60,000 nucleotides of DNA from NCBI GenBank assembly GCA_905221605.1, contig CAJNDS010002119.1:312001-372000 (forward strand), read 5' to 3'. Both the position numbers and the translations under genes were made by a program. The notes under the pieces were generated by a model, which made no database searches, was not told where the DNA came from, and saw nothing but the letters and a program-made list of their open reading frames with translations. Source of the stretch: Symbiodinium natans (lineage: Eukaryota > Sar > Dinophyceae > Suessiales > Symbiodiniaceae). Of this stretch, positions 29,701 to 41,053 are shown piece after piece (the first letter of the stretch is position 1; every line of letters starts with the position of its first letter).

Positions 29701-30307
29701 AGGGACGATCATGGACTTTAAAGAGGGTTGAGAGTGCAAGGCTTCGCACACGCGCGCAGCTTCAGCCAAGCTTGTCCAGGGGGCCTCTCTCCCCCCAAGC
29801 CTGAAACCCCAACCGCCCCCAACCCCACATGAGAATCCCAAGCAGGGACTTCGAAGCTCCCGTGTATCGGGCCGCCCGGGTGGCATGGCCCTCATCCGGA
29901 AGCGCCTCGGACATCGCGTTGCAAGTTTGGCTTCCTTTCGATTTTCACGGTCCCTGACTGGCTTCCAGGTCTTTCCCTGAACGTCTGCGTGGAGATGGTG
30001 TCCACACACACAAACCCTTCAAGCGAGAACAGTTGTGCTCACAGTTTATGGCAGTGATGGAACCCAACAAATATCCCCCAACTCTTCACGTTATGCTGCC
30101 CTCAACGCAAAACGCCCGGAGTTTGCGAGTGCGAAATTGGAACCTCAGGATAGGGCGGTTAGGGTTTGGCAAACCTTGGGCGAGCTATTGGTTTTTGAAC
30201 GGTCAAGGTCAGGCCCCGAAGCCCCAAGCCCAAGGTACGGCATCATGATGAAGCGCCAGGAGTTCCGCGAGAAGGCTGAGGAGATTGGCTTCATCAAGTA
30301 CCGCTGA
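26725..30307 (+). CDS. Ubiquitin-like-domain protein, many small exons
   Basis: Exons: 26725-26800 (MAAALVESMQELTLKEPEVG...), 26869-26945 (KACFDILALSCWVDEDLGYD), 27232 to about 27258 or 27261 (EQMEVVQFK), 27475 to about 27522, about 28065-28120, about 28297-28345 or 28352, and 28531-28582. After joining, the middle exons spell a complete ubiquitin fold: MEVVQFK|VSGLGAFELELDLATA (first hairpin), DVKKLANDACNIEPEHP (helix), MRLIYNGRQLKDS (core strand; compare QRLIFAGKQLEDG in ubiquitin) and TLELYNPKDGDNL. Splice sites: GT at 26801 and 26946, GC or GA after 27258, acceptors with pyrimidine tracts. Two further exons that may close the gene are about 28,782-28,870 (QDSAPVQILFTAGHVAMM) and 30045-30307, which ends in a stop after MMKRQEFREKAEEIGF. 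The role (UBL adaptor or ubiquitin-pathway factor) is inferred. The linkage to 30.3 kb is the weakest part. Confidence 0.62.
27133..27168. repeat. (TA)n microsatellite in an intron
   Basis: About 15 TA dinucleotides lie between exons 2 and 3 of the UBL gene. Confidence 0.9.
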
Positions 30308-30309
30308 GC

Positions 30310-33300
30310 GGGAAAATCAAGAAGGGTTGAATGGGAGCTGACTGAGACGGAACCGAAGACACAGAGGCTGTCACTGCGGTGGCTGACAAAGAGCGGAGCT
30401 GTTACGCTTCTTGACCTCTTTGGGGGATCGTGATCCCTGAGCCAACTTAGCCCGAAGCCCGAAGCTCGCAGCCCCAAGTTGCCAAGCCACTGCATGACTC
30501 TCAGGGCTGTGGGTGACGACGCCCCATCACAAGGCTTCTCTCGCACCCTCGATCTCCAACTCGAACGTGCACTCTCTGAGCCCCGAGCCCTAGAGATGCT
30601 GAGTCCTCAACCTAGATCCGAGCTCTCTCTCGGGGGGTTTTGTCTGTACCAAGGAGATGCTACAGTTCAGAACGGGCGATTCCGACAGCACAGTAAGCAG
30701 ACAAGCCCTCTCAAGCCCAAGCCCTAGAAGCCCTCATCCCAACCCCATTCACTTCTCAACACCCGAACAGGCAAAACCTACAGAGCCCAGCCATGCCTCC
30801 CTGAACCCTTTGTGTTTTTGAGCTGCAGAATACTCGCCGCGCCGGGCGCCACGCCTTGGGGGCTCAGTCCGGGATCCACCCCGAGAGAGCTCCGCCTGAT
30901 CGGGTGGAGCGGTGAGGCCGCGCTGGCGAAAAGCTTGGGGAGTTTCGGGGAGATTCAGCGCCAGAAGGGCCATCAAAGCATCTTCCTCTCTAAGCCCCCC
31001 TCCCGCCCCCTCCCCCCTTCCACCAAGGCAACAAGATAACAGAAGACCTACTTAGGGAGCCCAAACTGCCAGGCTTCTGCCCGCCCTCGGCGGGCTCAGG
31101 GGAGCTCGGGCCACGGCATGCCTCTGGCAGGGTAGTCGCAAAGCAGTTGCCATCGTTTCCTTTCCTTCCAGACCTGAAGCCAACATGTTTTACTCGTCTG
31201 CCCAAAAGCTTCCGCTTGAAAACTCTGAACATCCTATCTGCGCAGTTTTTACAGACTTCTGCGCTCTCACTTTGCTTTGTTCTGCTTGTTCTCTCCCGGA
31301 ATCAGAAAGCTGGCTGCTCTCGCGGGTTTTGCGCAGGCATTTTCATTTCATGTTCGCTTCTTCTTGAAGTTGTGAGCCATGGAGACTCAATCTCGCGTGG
31401 CCCCAAAGCCTGTCGAGCTCGACCAAGAGCAGGTGCTCGCGCCCACGGGACTGCCTTGCTCGCTGTCTTTTCCGGAGAGCCGTGGTTGTGTCGGTTGAGC
31501 TTTATGGTGCTTTCGCATGGACTCGGAAAGTTCCAAACCGCTCCTAGAGAAGATACCGGAAATATTCGTGAATCCTGAGCCAAGGAGAAGCCAGGCCATG
31601 GATCTCAGCAGGATGCCAAGGAGGGGGGCCGAGGCCAAGGCGGCCAAGGCGGTCGCGGCCAAGGCCAAGGCGAAGGCCGAGTTCATGCTCGGCGTGGTGC
31701 CCGCACCCGCCCTACCCGATGTCGTTCAAAGGGGCGGAAGTGGTGGGAGTGGTGGAAGTGCGTCTCAGGCCGGGACTTGGCCCTCCAAATTTTTTAACGC
31801 CTGTACATCTGCAGTTGCACCATCTAGCACCCCCTTCCCGCCGTCAGAACCAAAAGCCTCGCAACCCATACTCTATGATATACGACACCATATACTGCAT
31901 CATAGTCTTCGAATCTGATGAGGTGGGAGGCACTGTGCGAGGTCAAGACGACGTCTCGCCATTCCAGTCCAGCAATCAAAGTCCTGCGTTGCCGGTGAGC
32001 CCCGCGAGCCAGGCGAGCCAGGGCAAGAAACGAGGGCTCAAGGTTAAGTGGGATTATACTACTGATTTTCAGGATTGAATTGAAGGTCGAGTTGGGTGCG
32101 CTTCGGGATCTCCAGCCTCGTGCAGAGTCCTAATACTCTCCAAATCATCTGCTCTCGCCTCAGGCTGTCAGGCCCACGCGTAGCAGGTGCTCTTCCATGA
32201 GCCAGATGCGGTTAGTCGCAGACACCCGGCACTGAAGCAGCTGCAATGGATGTCGGGCATGGGATTCGGAGTGGTGCTCCCCCCACAAAAAAAGATCAGT
32301 GGTTGACATCCGATCAAAAAGTCCAACTTGCCCCCCTATGCTACACAGCCCCGACAGCGCTAAACCCTCAATCCCATCGGGCATTGGGCCATGAAACGAC
32401 CCCAGAAACCCACTCGACTCCTCCCACCCAGGACCAGGATCTCCTCCGCAGGGCTACGCTCATCTTCGCGAGTCGGGAGGAGGGGAGCCGCATGGGGGGT
32501 TGTTGTTCTTGGATTTCGGCATGTTTCCGCATGTTTCAGTGTGTTTCAGGGCTGGACCTTCTGGGTCTAAACCTTCTGGGTCTAAACCTCCAACAGGGGT
32601 TGTGACTACCCTTTGGATTCGCTTGGCCACGAAGGACCTGCCGGAGGATGAAGAGAAGTGTCGAGCTGCAGACTGCTTCATGGTGATCGTGAGCCTTGGC
32701 GTTTCCTTCATCACATTCGGGGGTTTGGGGAGGGGGATAGGGCGTCTTTGAGTCAGTTTTTATCCGCAGGCAAAGCAAATTTGCCACGGAACGATGATGC
32801 CCTCCGCAGCTTTCAACACTTTTCTCTGCATTTGCTCTGTGCGGAGCAGCCTCGTTAGCTCCTGCGAGATCTGACGTAGATGCACCAGCTTGTGCTCGGC
32901 CCCTTTATCCGTCCGAATAGACTGGACAACACCTTTCCATGTGGGGGAAGGGCCCTGTGTTTGCCTGTCGCCCTAGTGTCGTAGCCCTGTCCAATGTATT
33001 GCACGACCCTGGCCTTGCCCCAGACATCCGATGTGCCTTGCAAAGGCAGTGCACTCCTCTTGGGATGCGCCAGAACAGGCTTTAGAAAAAAAACCGGGTT
33101 TCCCGTCTCACGACCTCCTGGGCATGAAGGGTGCCTTGACTCTGTGTGCAAGGGGCCTTTTGATCAATGGCCTCTGCGACCTCCTGCCGCCCTCCTCCTG
33201 CCGCCCTCCTCCTGCGTGGTGAAGCTTTCGCAGAAATCTCGCACTTGGGCTGCCCATGTCATGCCATGTCCAGCACCTGGCCTTCCCACATCGTTCCCCC

Positions 33301-34330
33301 CTTCCACCGCGTATGTGTGGGTCAAGACATCCGGTCGCCTCACTATTGCTGCCTTGCCCATAGTTTCCAGCCCCTGCCTACCAGAGGCATCGTCGGCCTG
33401 GAGGAGGCATCACATGGTATCACTTGGCCTTCTGCATGTTACGACTGTCACGAGGTGATATTCCTGGGAGCTTACACGCTCAGGAACTGTGCCCCGCTTT
33501 CAACAGGGCAGCTCCGTGAGACTGATACGTTCCAGCTCCTTTGCCTGCGTGCCTCAGATCTTTCTGTCCAACCTCGCATGCCGTAGGCTCAGTCCGTGCC
33601 ATTCGTATTGTTGCCTAAGGCGTGTTACGTTCGACTCTTGCCCAACATGTCGGCACCTTCGCTGTTTTGTGGACAGGCGATGCAATGAGTGAAACAGGAG
33701 CAGTTTTGCACGGTCAAATTTCGGCTAGCTTAGAATTTCTTGAAGCCCTGAACCTGCTCAGGAGTGGCTTTCTTCAATTGTTCATGGGGCTTCTGCCTGG
33801 AGGGTGGTCAAAGCGCCGGCCGATTTCATCCCTCGTCATCGCGGTGGTCTTGACTGCTGCTGGGCTTAAAAATCACGCCTCGCGGTGCAATCTCTCACGG
33901 CGTAATCTCGCGGGTCTCAAGTTAAGGGTAAAGACGCTGCCCAATAGCAAAAACTTTGACCCAGGCTACGCCATGGTTCATCAGCCTGTATGGGATGATT
34001 GTGTGCTCCGGCATGCCGCAGTGGAGCCACGTAATCCACCTCATGGAGCAAACGTCCCTGAGACCCAGCTGGGCAAGATTTCAGTTGTTCAGATTCCGGG
34101 CAGAAAGCAAAAAACTAGCCTTATGCAACCACGGCTCTGGCGACACTGCCTTGAATCCACACCCCGCAGAGGCTTAGGTCCCCTAAGCCTCGTTTCCAGG
34201 TCCTTTCTGGCACTGCTCTGGGGGGTGAGCTGCTCCAAAGGTTTCCGTGAACTTGTGATGGTAAGGATGCACGAGGCAGGCACTGCTGGGAGGGGGATTC
34301 GGGCAATTCGGGCAAGTCCGGGGGCAAGTC
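30310..34330. other. Gene-poor or unresolved stretch, plus-strand exon-like fragments
   Basis: No complete gene found. Exon-like plus-strand pieces: 31,597-31,720 (MDLSRMPRRGAEAKAAKA..., Ala/Lys-rich), about 31,910-32,078 (ending KKRGLKVKWDYTTDFQD with a stop) and about 32,596-32,750 (LATKDLPEDEEKCRAADCF then a hydrophobic run VIVSLGVSFITFGG). The long open frame at 33,622-34,404 shows no family resemblance. Confidence 0.35.
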
Positions 34331-34333
34331 CAG

Positions 34334-34693
34334 GTCAATGGGTCCGAAGCGCCTGTACCAGCAGGTGCAGGAGAGGCTCGACTCGGCCATGCAGTCTTCG
34401 ATGAAGTGGGATTTCATGCCCATCTTCGCCGCCATGGCCATCTGGATGCTTTGTTATGCGGCGCAGCTCCAGATGAGCCTCCAGGCAGGGTGACCGCGGC
34501 GAAGACAGAAGTTGCCCCCTTACAGGCCCGAGAAACCCCTGAGCCAGGTGGAGACTTCTTGGAGTTCTTGGAGTGGTTTGCTGCCCATGCTCCCCGCCCT
34601 GCCCCGTGCCGCATGGGCCTACACCCTGCTTCGTTTCAACCGCTTCTTGATCCTCTTGGTGGAGCCTGTGCCTGCACGCAAACCGTGTTCAAG
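34334..34693 (+). CDS. Two exons of a multi-pass membrane protein
   Basis: Exon 34334-34484 reads MGPKRLYQQVQERLDSAMQ... then a membrane segment (FMPIFAAMAIWMLCYAAQL). It ends CAG|GC (GC donor). Exon 34548-34693 starts CAG|GTG in phase 0 and reads through LLPMLPALPRAAWAYTLL and FLILLVEPVP. Both junctions show the AG|G pattern. The product is unknown; it may be the front part of the protein whose end lies at 37,319-37,895. Confidence 0.5.
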
Positions 34694-34783
34694 GTTTTGA
34701 AGGCTTGAAAAGCAATGGCTTCAGTGATTGGACTGCTCCTGATCTTTTCATTTTTGAGATGGAGAGACCCCCCCATGCCCAGC

Positions 34784-34868
34784 AGAAGAAGAAGAAGAAG
34801 AAGAAGAAGAAGAAGAAGAAGAAGAAGAAGAAGAAGAAGAAGAAGAAAAAGTAGAAGAAGAAAAATAA
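34784..34868. repeat. (AAG)n trinucleotide run
   Basis: About 22 AAG/AGA triplets, then GAAAAAGTAGAAG. Plus-strand frames read poly-Arg and minus-strand frames poly-Ser/Phe/Leu; none is a gene. Confidence 0.95.
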
Positions 34869-34939
34869 GACTCTTTGCCCCCGCAAGATGCGGGGCGCGC
34901 AGACTGTGCGGGGGCCCTGCGCCCTCGTGACCCCAAGAA

Positions 34940-35095
34940 AGCAAGAGAGACAGAGACAGAGAGATAGAGAGGCAGAGACAGAGAGACAGAAGCTCCTGAG
35001 GGGAAATGGGCGCTGGAAGCAAGGAAGGAAGGCAGGAAGGAAGGAAGGAAGGAGAAGAGAGAGAGCGTGAGCAAGAGCGAGCGAGAGCGAGAGGG
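34940..35095. repeat. (GAGACA)n and (GGAA)n low-complexity tract
   Basis: Purine-rich. A second similar block lies at 35,612-35,755, and the GC-rich sequences before both blocks are also related ('GGGGCCCTGCGCCCTC' / 'GGGGGCTCCGGCCCTC'), so the unit is a duplicated segment. Confidence 0.85.
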
Positions 35096-35762
35096 CTGCA
35101 GAATTAACCGATGACCCTATGTGATTTGCAACTGTTGTGCAGAGTAGAGGGTCGTTGGAGCCACGATGAAGGTTTCACCCCGACCAGGGAAGACGTGTAA
35201 CGTGGTGGAGTACAGCCTCCGCACCACCCCGAACATCGGACCACCCGAACATCGGGTGCTCGACTGCGCGAAGAAACAGATGAAGAAAGGGGGGGCAGCT
35301 CGGCCGCCCTCTTCGGAGGGCAGGCAGTGCCGAACAGCGAAGAAGACGAACAACTCGAGAGTGCGAGAGCGAGCCCGTGCCTTCACGCCGAGCGGCCTCA
35401 AGCCGAGCCGAGCAGCCCGACATAGTCCTGATCCAGGGGTCATTCGGAAAGTCATGGGGGGTCCTACGCAGCTGTTCCGCGCACCGACATGCCTTTTTGA
35501 ATCACCCGGATGTCCGAGTTTTGTTTTCACACCACTGGATGAGTGTTGTCCGTCACCGCAAAATGTGGAGGCGCGGGGACCGTGTGGGGGCTCCGGCCCT
35601 CATGGCCCAAGAAAAACAAGAGCCAGAGAGAGAGAGAGAGGGAGACAGAGAGAGAGAGGCCAAACCAATGGACCATCGGACATTGCGCGCCCCTCGGGGC
35701 GGCCTCCTCCTTCGGGGGGGGGCCATGCGTGCAGAGAGAGAGAGAGAGAGAGACGGAAAAGA

Positions 35763-35779
35763 AGCCATTTTGGCTCAAG
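35763..35779 (+). other. Relict dinoflagellate spliced-leader sequence (17 of 22 nt)
   Basis: AGCCATTTTGGCTCAAG equals the last 17 nucleotides of the conserved dinoflagellate spliced leader (consensus as I know it: DCCGTAGCCATTTTGGCTCAAG). It is followed by TCGG, not the GT of an SL-RNA donor, as expected for a reverse-transcribed, re-inserted trans-spliced mRNA rather than an SL RNA gene. A 9-bp inverted match (CTTGAGCCA) lies at 35,796-35,804. Confidence 0.6.
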
Positions 35780-36360
35780 TCGGAACCCACCCCCGGCTTG
35801 AGCCATACGCCGCTAAACTTCAGCTCAAAACGATACGGGGCCCGCTGGAGCTACGGCCAGTGGGGCTTTCAGTTTAGCATGTGCCCCTCCCGCTACTCGG
35901 TTGAGCCATGTCAGTTTTAGAACGCGGACAAACTCACTTGTGCGACCGAAACTCCAGAAAATCACATACGAATCCGCTTGATCTTGACTACGACAGCACG
36001 GCAGACCATGGAGGAGCACAAGAAGGCAGCCAGCCCCTTCACGCGGTGTCGTGCACGGGCGCGCCCCGACCCGAGGGGAGTCCAAACCTCGGCCATCGCT
36101 GAGGGGAAGACGAGCCGAGGGGAGGGGTTTGCGTAGCCGGCCCACTGCTGGGGGGATTTGGCGCATGGCGAATTCGAGCGGTGGGCCTCCTGAACCGCAG
36201 CGGGGGGAAGGAGGGTAGCACGATCACACACACTCAAATTCCTTGGATGTGCCCACCGCCAGCAGAAGCCTGAGCGGGGCCGTGAATGAACGCATGTTTT
36301 TGCACCGTTGCCTTTTCTACGAACAATTGAAGGGACTGTTGAGACAGGGGTGAAACAGAG

Positions 36361-36905
36361 ATGGAGGAAGACGAGGATGAGCAACACGCAACTGGGACAA
36401 AGCGGCCACGCCAAGAAACCAGCAGCAGCAGTAGCTGCAGCAGCCCGGTCCGGAGCCCAAGCGACCGATGGGAGGCTTCCCCCAACGGGGGACCCTCCCC
36501 AGCACACGTGGTCACTTTGGGGGCCCACGCTACAGCGACCTCCTGCACCTGAAGCACATCGGGGACGTGGCCTACATCCTCCTCAGGCACCTGAACGTGA
36601 TTCAGTACCGGAAGCACATGGGGCCACAACAGACGGAGGACGGGGAGGACCGAGCCAACCAGTGGATACCACCCAGCTCGACGACTACGCAAGTGGGCAT
36701 GGACTTTTCGGAGGGAGGAGGATCTAGCCAACAAGTGGAGACCACCCAGATCGACGACCATGAGGAGGGGCGCGAACTTTTTGAGGGGACCGTGGAGACA
36801 GGGGTGACGGGCTACTACCTGGAAGACGATGAGAGTGAAGCCGAAGGCCTAACAACCGATAGTGAGCAGAGTGGTGAAATTGACCACCCCACGAGGTGCC
36901 GCTAA
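36361..36905 (+). CDS. Acidic low-complexity open frames, unknown
   Basis: Frames starting at 36,361 (MEEDEDEQHATGTKRPRQE...) and 36,468 (ending 36,905; HLKHIGDVAYILLRHLNVI, then Asp/Glu/Thr-rich TTDSEQSGEIDHPT). The motif GTVETGV is encoded twice (36,330 and 36,790). This is the first sizeable frame downstream of the relict spliced leader, so it could be the decayed body of a retroposed gene. No domain. Confidence 0.3.
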
Positions 36906-37104
36906 GACAGAGGTACCGATGTCATTGAAGGGCTCTGTTGAAACCGACGGGGCACCTAGTCAGCTGGACACAGACCCACTTGGCCGTCGCGGCCGGGTTC
37001 CTCCTCCGGGGGGGACTCCTAAGTGCTGGGAAAGGGAAACGGAAAAGAAGGAGAGAGAGAGATTGACATAGAGCATGTCGAGGGGGAAGCAAGCACTCCA
37101 GACA

Positions 37105-37255
37105 AGAGCCGGAGTTAAGGAGTTAAGGGGTTAAGGAGTTCAGGAGTTCAGGAGTTAAGGAGTTAAGGAGTTTAAGGAGTTAAGGAGTTAAGGAATGAAA
37201 AGCAAGGAAGGAAGGAAGGAGGGAAGGAAGGAAGGAAGGAAGAAAGGAAAGAAGG
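37105..37255. repeat. (AAGGAGTT)n minisatellite followed by (GGAA)n
   Basis: About ten units of GGAGTTAA/GGAGTTCA at 37,112-37,195, then GGAAGGAA runs to about 37,255. Confidence 0.95.
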
Positions 37256-37318
37256 TCTGAAGCGAGCATGTTGTGCTAGGAGAGTTCAAAGTTTGACCGT
37301 TCTGTTCTTTGATTCTAG

Positions 37319-37895
37319 AGGACTGCTTTGCTCAATCTTCCGCCCGGCACATGGACGAGATGAACCTTGTCTACGAGCCCAGGTTTGTTTTGAGCAAGCT
37401 ATGAGGTTTGCTGCAGTTGTGTTTGCTCTTGGACACCCAAACGTGATTCCATCATTCCGTCTGCAGCACTGACAGGAACAGTGGGCGTGTATCGTCGCCT
37501 TTGCTGGCCAGGCTTCCCGTTGGACGGGCACGGTCTACTTTCACATGTCGACCTTCTCGTTCCTCGGCATCTTCCCGCCTTTGACAGCAGTGTTCCTTGA
37601 TGCACAGCATGGCTACACAGAGATGCTGCTGCCACAGCTTTTTGCCAGCATTGCATACGGTTGTCTCGCAGCGTACGTGCTGCACCGAGCAGCAGCTGTA
37701 AGCCGGCAGCGGGACAATGCGGTGGCATGCACCAACAGCATTCAGTGGGCCTTGTCACCATCTCAACGCAGGGACCACGACATCTTAGTGAGCTACATGG
37801 CGCGCAGTGACTTGGGCATTTCCATGTGTGGCATATGCGTGACGCCATCTCTTATGCTAAAGCTGGCGTCCATCTTGGTCACTTGGCTCTCCTAG
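37319..37895 (+). CDS. C-terminal exons of a polytopic membrane protein (gustatory-receptor-like topology?)
   Basis: Exon 37319-37382 (...RPAHGRDEPCLRAQ) joins in phase 0 across a 93-base GT-AG intron to 37476-37895 (EQWACIVAFAGQASRW...), which ends in a stop. The last exon has about four hydrophobic helices: FSFLGIFPPLTAVFL, LLPQLFASIAYGCLAAYVL, and ISMCGICVTPSLMLKLASIL just before the C-terminus; a cytosolic-looking loop holds LSPSQRRDHDILVSYMARSD. The final two helices resemble in spacing those of insect OR/GR and protist GR-like channels. This is a hypothesis from pattern only. If the intron is not spliced, an in-frame TGA (at 37,470) breaks the frame. Confidence 0.55.
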
Positions 37896-38082
37896 CTTTT
37901 TGAGTTGGTGTCGGCCTTTCAAGAGCCCCACTAAGCCTTTCGCGTGCCTGGCCTTGTGAATGTACGGGCCACAATGGCATTCGCAGTTGGATGCCTCGGT
38001 GACTCCATAGTCCTGAATGTTAAACCTCTGAAAACCTCAGGGCCTGTTTGAGCCAAGGCGACCGCTGCCTCTTTTCTTGTAG

Positions 38083-38165
38083 CCCGCCTCGTGAGTCTTC
38101 CGGAGGATGAGAAGGCGGACATTGCGGACCAATGGGATCGTTTCATTCAGGCCTTCGGGGCTTAG
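38083..38165 (+). CDS. Duplicated LPEDE exon, copy 1
   Basis: Acceptor CTTTTCTTGTAG, then RLVSLPEDEKADIADQWDRF and IQAFGA with a stop. Related copies lie at 38,485 and 39,871. The product is unknown. The shortest and most coherent copy, it ends in its own stop. Confidence 0.4.
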
Positions 38166-38377
38166 GTGCTTTCTGCTGATTCGTGTCCCTGCCGTCGGTG
38201 CGTCTTGGATGCAGTATGCCGCTGGCCCATGACACTCCACAGCTCAAGAGCCTCACGATGAACAGAGGAATGTGAGGCATTGCAAGCTCCAGCAAATGCT
38301 GGTTAATCTTTTTTGGCATGGAGGCTGGCTGCCCGTCGAAGGGTCCCTTTGGACTTGTGGGCTGTGCGGATATGATG

Positions 38378-38691
38378 CACTTGGAATCCAGGCCAATTAG
38401 CAGACATGTAGGCAGGTGTCAGAAACGGCTGCCGGAGCCTTACCATAGCCACGTATTGATTTCGAGAGGGGGTTTCCCTCCGTCATGAGTCTGCCGGAAG
38501 ATGAAGAATCAACGGCGGACATTGCGGAAGACTTGGATCATGGATCGCTTCGCTCAGGCTTTTGGGGTGTGAGGGATGTTTTGTTTAGAGCTTATCATCG
38601 TTGTTGGGTTGTTGCCATTGTTAAAAGAAACAATGAGAGGAGCAAGGCTGAGGCTTTCTGGTGGCTCGTGTCCCTGCCTTCGGTGGTCTGA
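38378..38691 (+). CDS. Duplicated LPEDE exon, copy 2
   Basis: The frame from 38,485 reads MSLPEDEESTADIAEDLDHG... to 38,691. The 150 bases from 38,378 are nearly repeated at 39,736-39,900, including GGCCAATTAGCAGAC. Confidence 0.35.
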
Positions 38692-39735
38692 GATCTTTGA
38701 CACTCCACAAAACCTAAAGCCCTAAAGCTTCATCTCCTTAACAGAGGGTGAGGTATTCTACGTGCGAAGGTCCTGGTCGCGGGCTTCTTACTTTACGCTT
38801 TTGAAAGTAATGCATCTCCCTTTTCTGGCCTGGAGGGCCGGCTGCCGTTCGAAGGGTCCCCTTGGACCCGAAAGCACCCTGAACCCATGAACATACCCCT
38901 GAACAGGGATTGGGTTTAGTTTTGAACGCTACGCGACCTGCCTCGGCGCGGGCTTGGGTTTGTGGGCCATAGCAGCGGCGAGGCAAGGTCGCCACTTGCC
39001 GGAAAGCTAGGTCTTTGGAGGGGTGGGAGGGGCGGTGGAAAGGGCACGGGTGAAGAGGGGAAGTGAGCAGGCTTGCCTCACACATGGTCAAGAGTCAAGA
39101 GGGGCAAAACATGTGGAAAGCAGCAGAGAAAGGTGAAGGAGAAGGTGTAGGTCCGCCTTACGGTGTCTTTAGGGTCCCTGGCCCATAGACGGGGTTGCCT
39201 AGAGGTCCATATCGTATCTTTAGTTTTCCGGGCCGCGAGGGTTTTCTCGAAGCAGAAGCTCCATTGACGGGAACGGGGAGGCGGTGGTCGTTTTCGGGGG
39301 GTTCCCCCACAAGCGCAACGATTTGTTGTTTGCAAGGGCACCTGGAGGGTTGTGAGGGTGTGGCTCGGAACCTTGCGAGCGCTAGAAAATGAATCTCGAG
39401 GTGATAAGGCTTTAAAAGGCAAGACTCGCTCCTGTGTCCTCAGGCTGCCGAAAAATGCCCTTCGTGAGGTTTCGGTTCTCCATTCGAAATGGAAAGGGAG
39501 GTCGTCTGGGGTTTGTGAATTCAACAGGGAGTTCCCGTGGGGGCCTCTGACGCCTGGTTGAGGTTCAGTGCTACCTCCTATCAGATGTATGTTGCATCCT
39601 TGAGAACCCAAGTTAGCCATACCACCAACGCGAGCGGGCAATTCGCCGGAAGGAAGGTTGATTTCATTGGCTTGCGGCCGCGTTCAGGGGTCAAGACAAT
39701 CCTGAAAGTTCGGCGGGGCTGTGAGATGCTGCAAG

Positions 39736-39925
39736 TACGATGCACTTGGAACCCAGGCCAATTAGCAGACGTGTAGGTGCCAGAAACAGAAACGGTCGCC
39801 GGAGCCTTGCCAGGGCCTCGTGTTAATTTCGGGAGGGCAGTGCCGACAGAGTTTGCGGCAGCTCTCGGTCATGAGTCTGCCGATGAAGAATCAACGGCGG
39901 GCATTGCGGAACAATGGGATTATCG
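39736..39925 (+). pseudogene. Duplicated LPEDE exon, copy 3 (broken)
   Basis: The same flank as copy 2. The motif MSLP is followed by a deletion that changes the frame (ATGAAGAATCAACGGCGGGC), so the LPEDEES sequence is lost. Likely decayed. Confidence 0.45.
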
Positions 39926-40889
39926 GGATCTCTTACTGTAGGTTCTCTAGAGGTCCTGCGCTTTTTGCGCAACTTCCGTTTTTTAAGCATGTCATCCTAG
40001 TCCTTTGGCACATCGAGCTTGAGTCCGGGTGGCTTTCGAAGCTCGAGCACGGTGTTGCAACGCGTTGCAGCTGTCTAAAGGGTTCTGGTTTAAAGAAGGG
40101 CAGAGGTTTCCTTGTGGGATTCGCTTTTGACTGAGGGGCCTTTCAGGACTGGAGGCAGCTTGTCGCAGCGCTGTTGCTGTCGGAATACATCGACACATAC
40201 ACACACGCGCACGCACACATTCTCTATTCATTGCGCAGATAGGTGGGCGTGCAGAGTTCTGGCATTCTAATCTCGGCACTCAGCCGGCACACTTTCACAA
40301 TTCAGCCAGCAGAACAACACGTTTCATGAAATCCACGAACTTTGAGCAATCTCAAAGACAGTCGATCTCGCCCACAGCGCGGAAAAGACGACGGTCGGAG
40401 ACTGCCGATGGTGGGTGAAGAAGCCCTGGGAGCTTCAATGAGCTTCATATTTTTCCGCAAGCTCCCGCCCTCTTGCCTTGGAGGGCTTTTTTACGAGACA
40501 CGCTCGTGGCATTTGCAGTTTCAGAGGTCTTACGGTTCGCTTTTGCGAAGACATCAAAAGGCCACTGCTCAGCTGCTCGCTTCTTTCTTTGATCGCTTGC
40601 CCGCAAGCGCAGGATCGGGGGTTGCTTGACGCCTAGCACGTGCGACAGACTTTCCCGCGTGGGGTTGAGCCAATTTTTTCGGAGCTTCTCTCAACTTTTC
40701 TCCGAACGCAAAAGTCAGCCCCTGGAACAGGGCAGTCGCTCAGAATCACTCAGGCAGGCTTAGGTTTGGTTCAGGAAATTGTGAGTTGGGGGTTTCGGCC
40801 TTGCTGTTGAAGCTCAGGATGCTCAGGATGTCAAGGGCCACTTTCTACCCGAAAAGAGTCTTGGACGGGCTCCAAGCCCCAAGTCGAAC

Positions 40890-41053
40890 GCATAGGGGGT
40901 TTGGGGATGCGATGTGTAGCCCGGAAGCCCCATGAGGTCCGCCGCCATGTCGATGACGGCATCTAAGGCCGCGGAGCTCATGCGAAGAGCCGGGCGCTCC
41001 AGTTGTCGGATTCTTGTGTCGTAAAGTTGAAGGGTTTGTCTGAGGACTGCGGT
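40890..41053 (-). CDS. Exon candidate of uncertain strand
   Basis: Minus: CCTAG acceptor, then AVLRQTLQLYDTRIRQLERP and ALDAVIDMAADLMGLPGY, an amphipathic helical segment. The plus strand of the same stretch reads MSMTASKAAELMRRAGRSS. The neighbourhood is plus-stranded, which argues against the better-looking minus frame. Confidence 0.25.

Noticed and set aside
33622-34404. 260-codon plus-strand frame
   Set aside because: No family resemblance, no helical or motif structure; its end overlaps a better-supported membrane-protein exon in another frame.
35763-35779. Functional spliced-leader RNA gene
   Set aside because: The 5' five bases of the leader differ and the match is not followed by the GT donor needed in an SL RNA.
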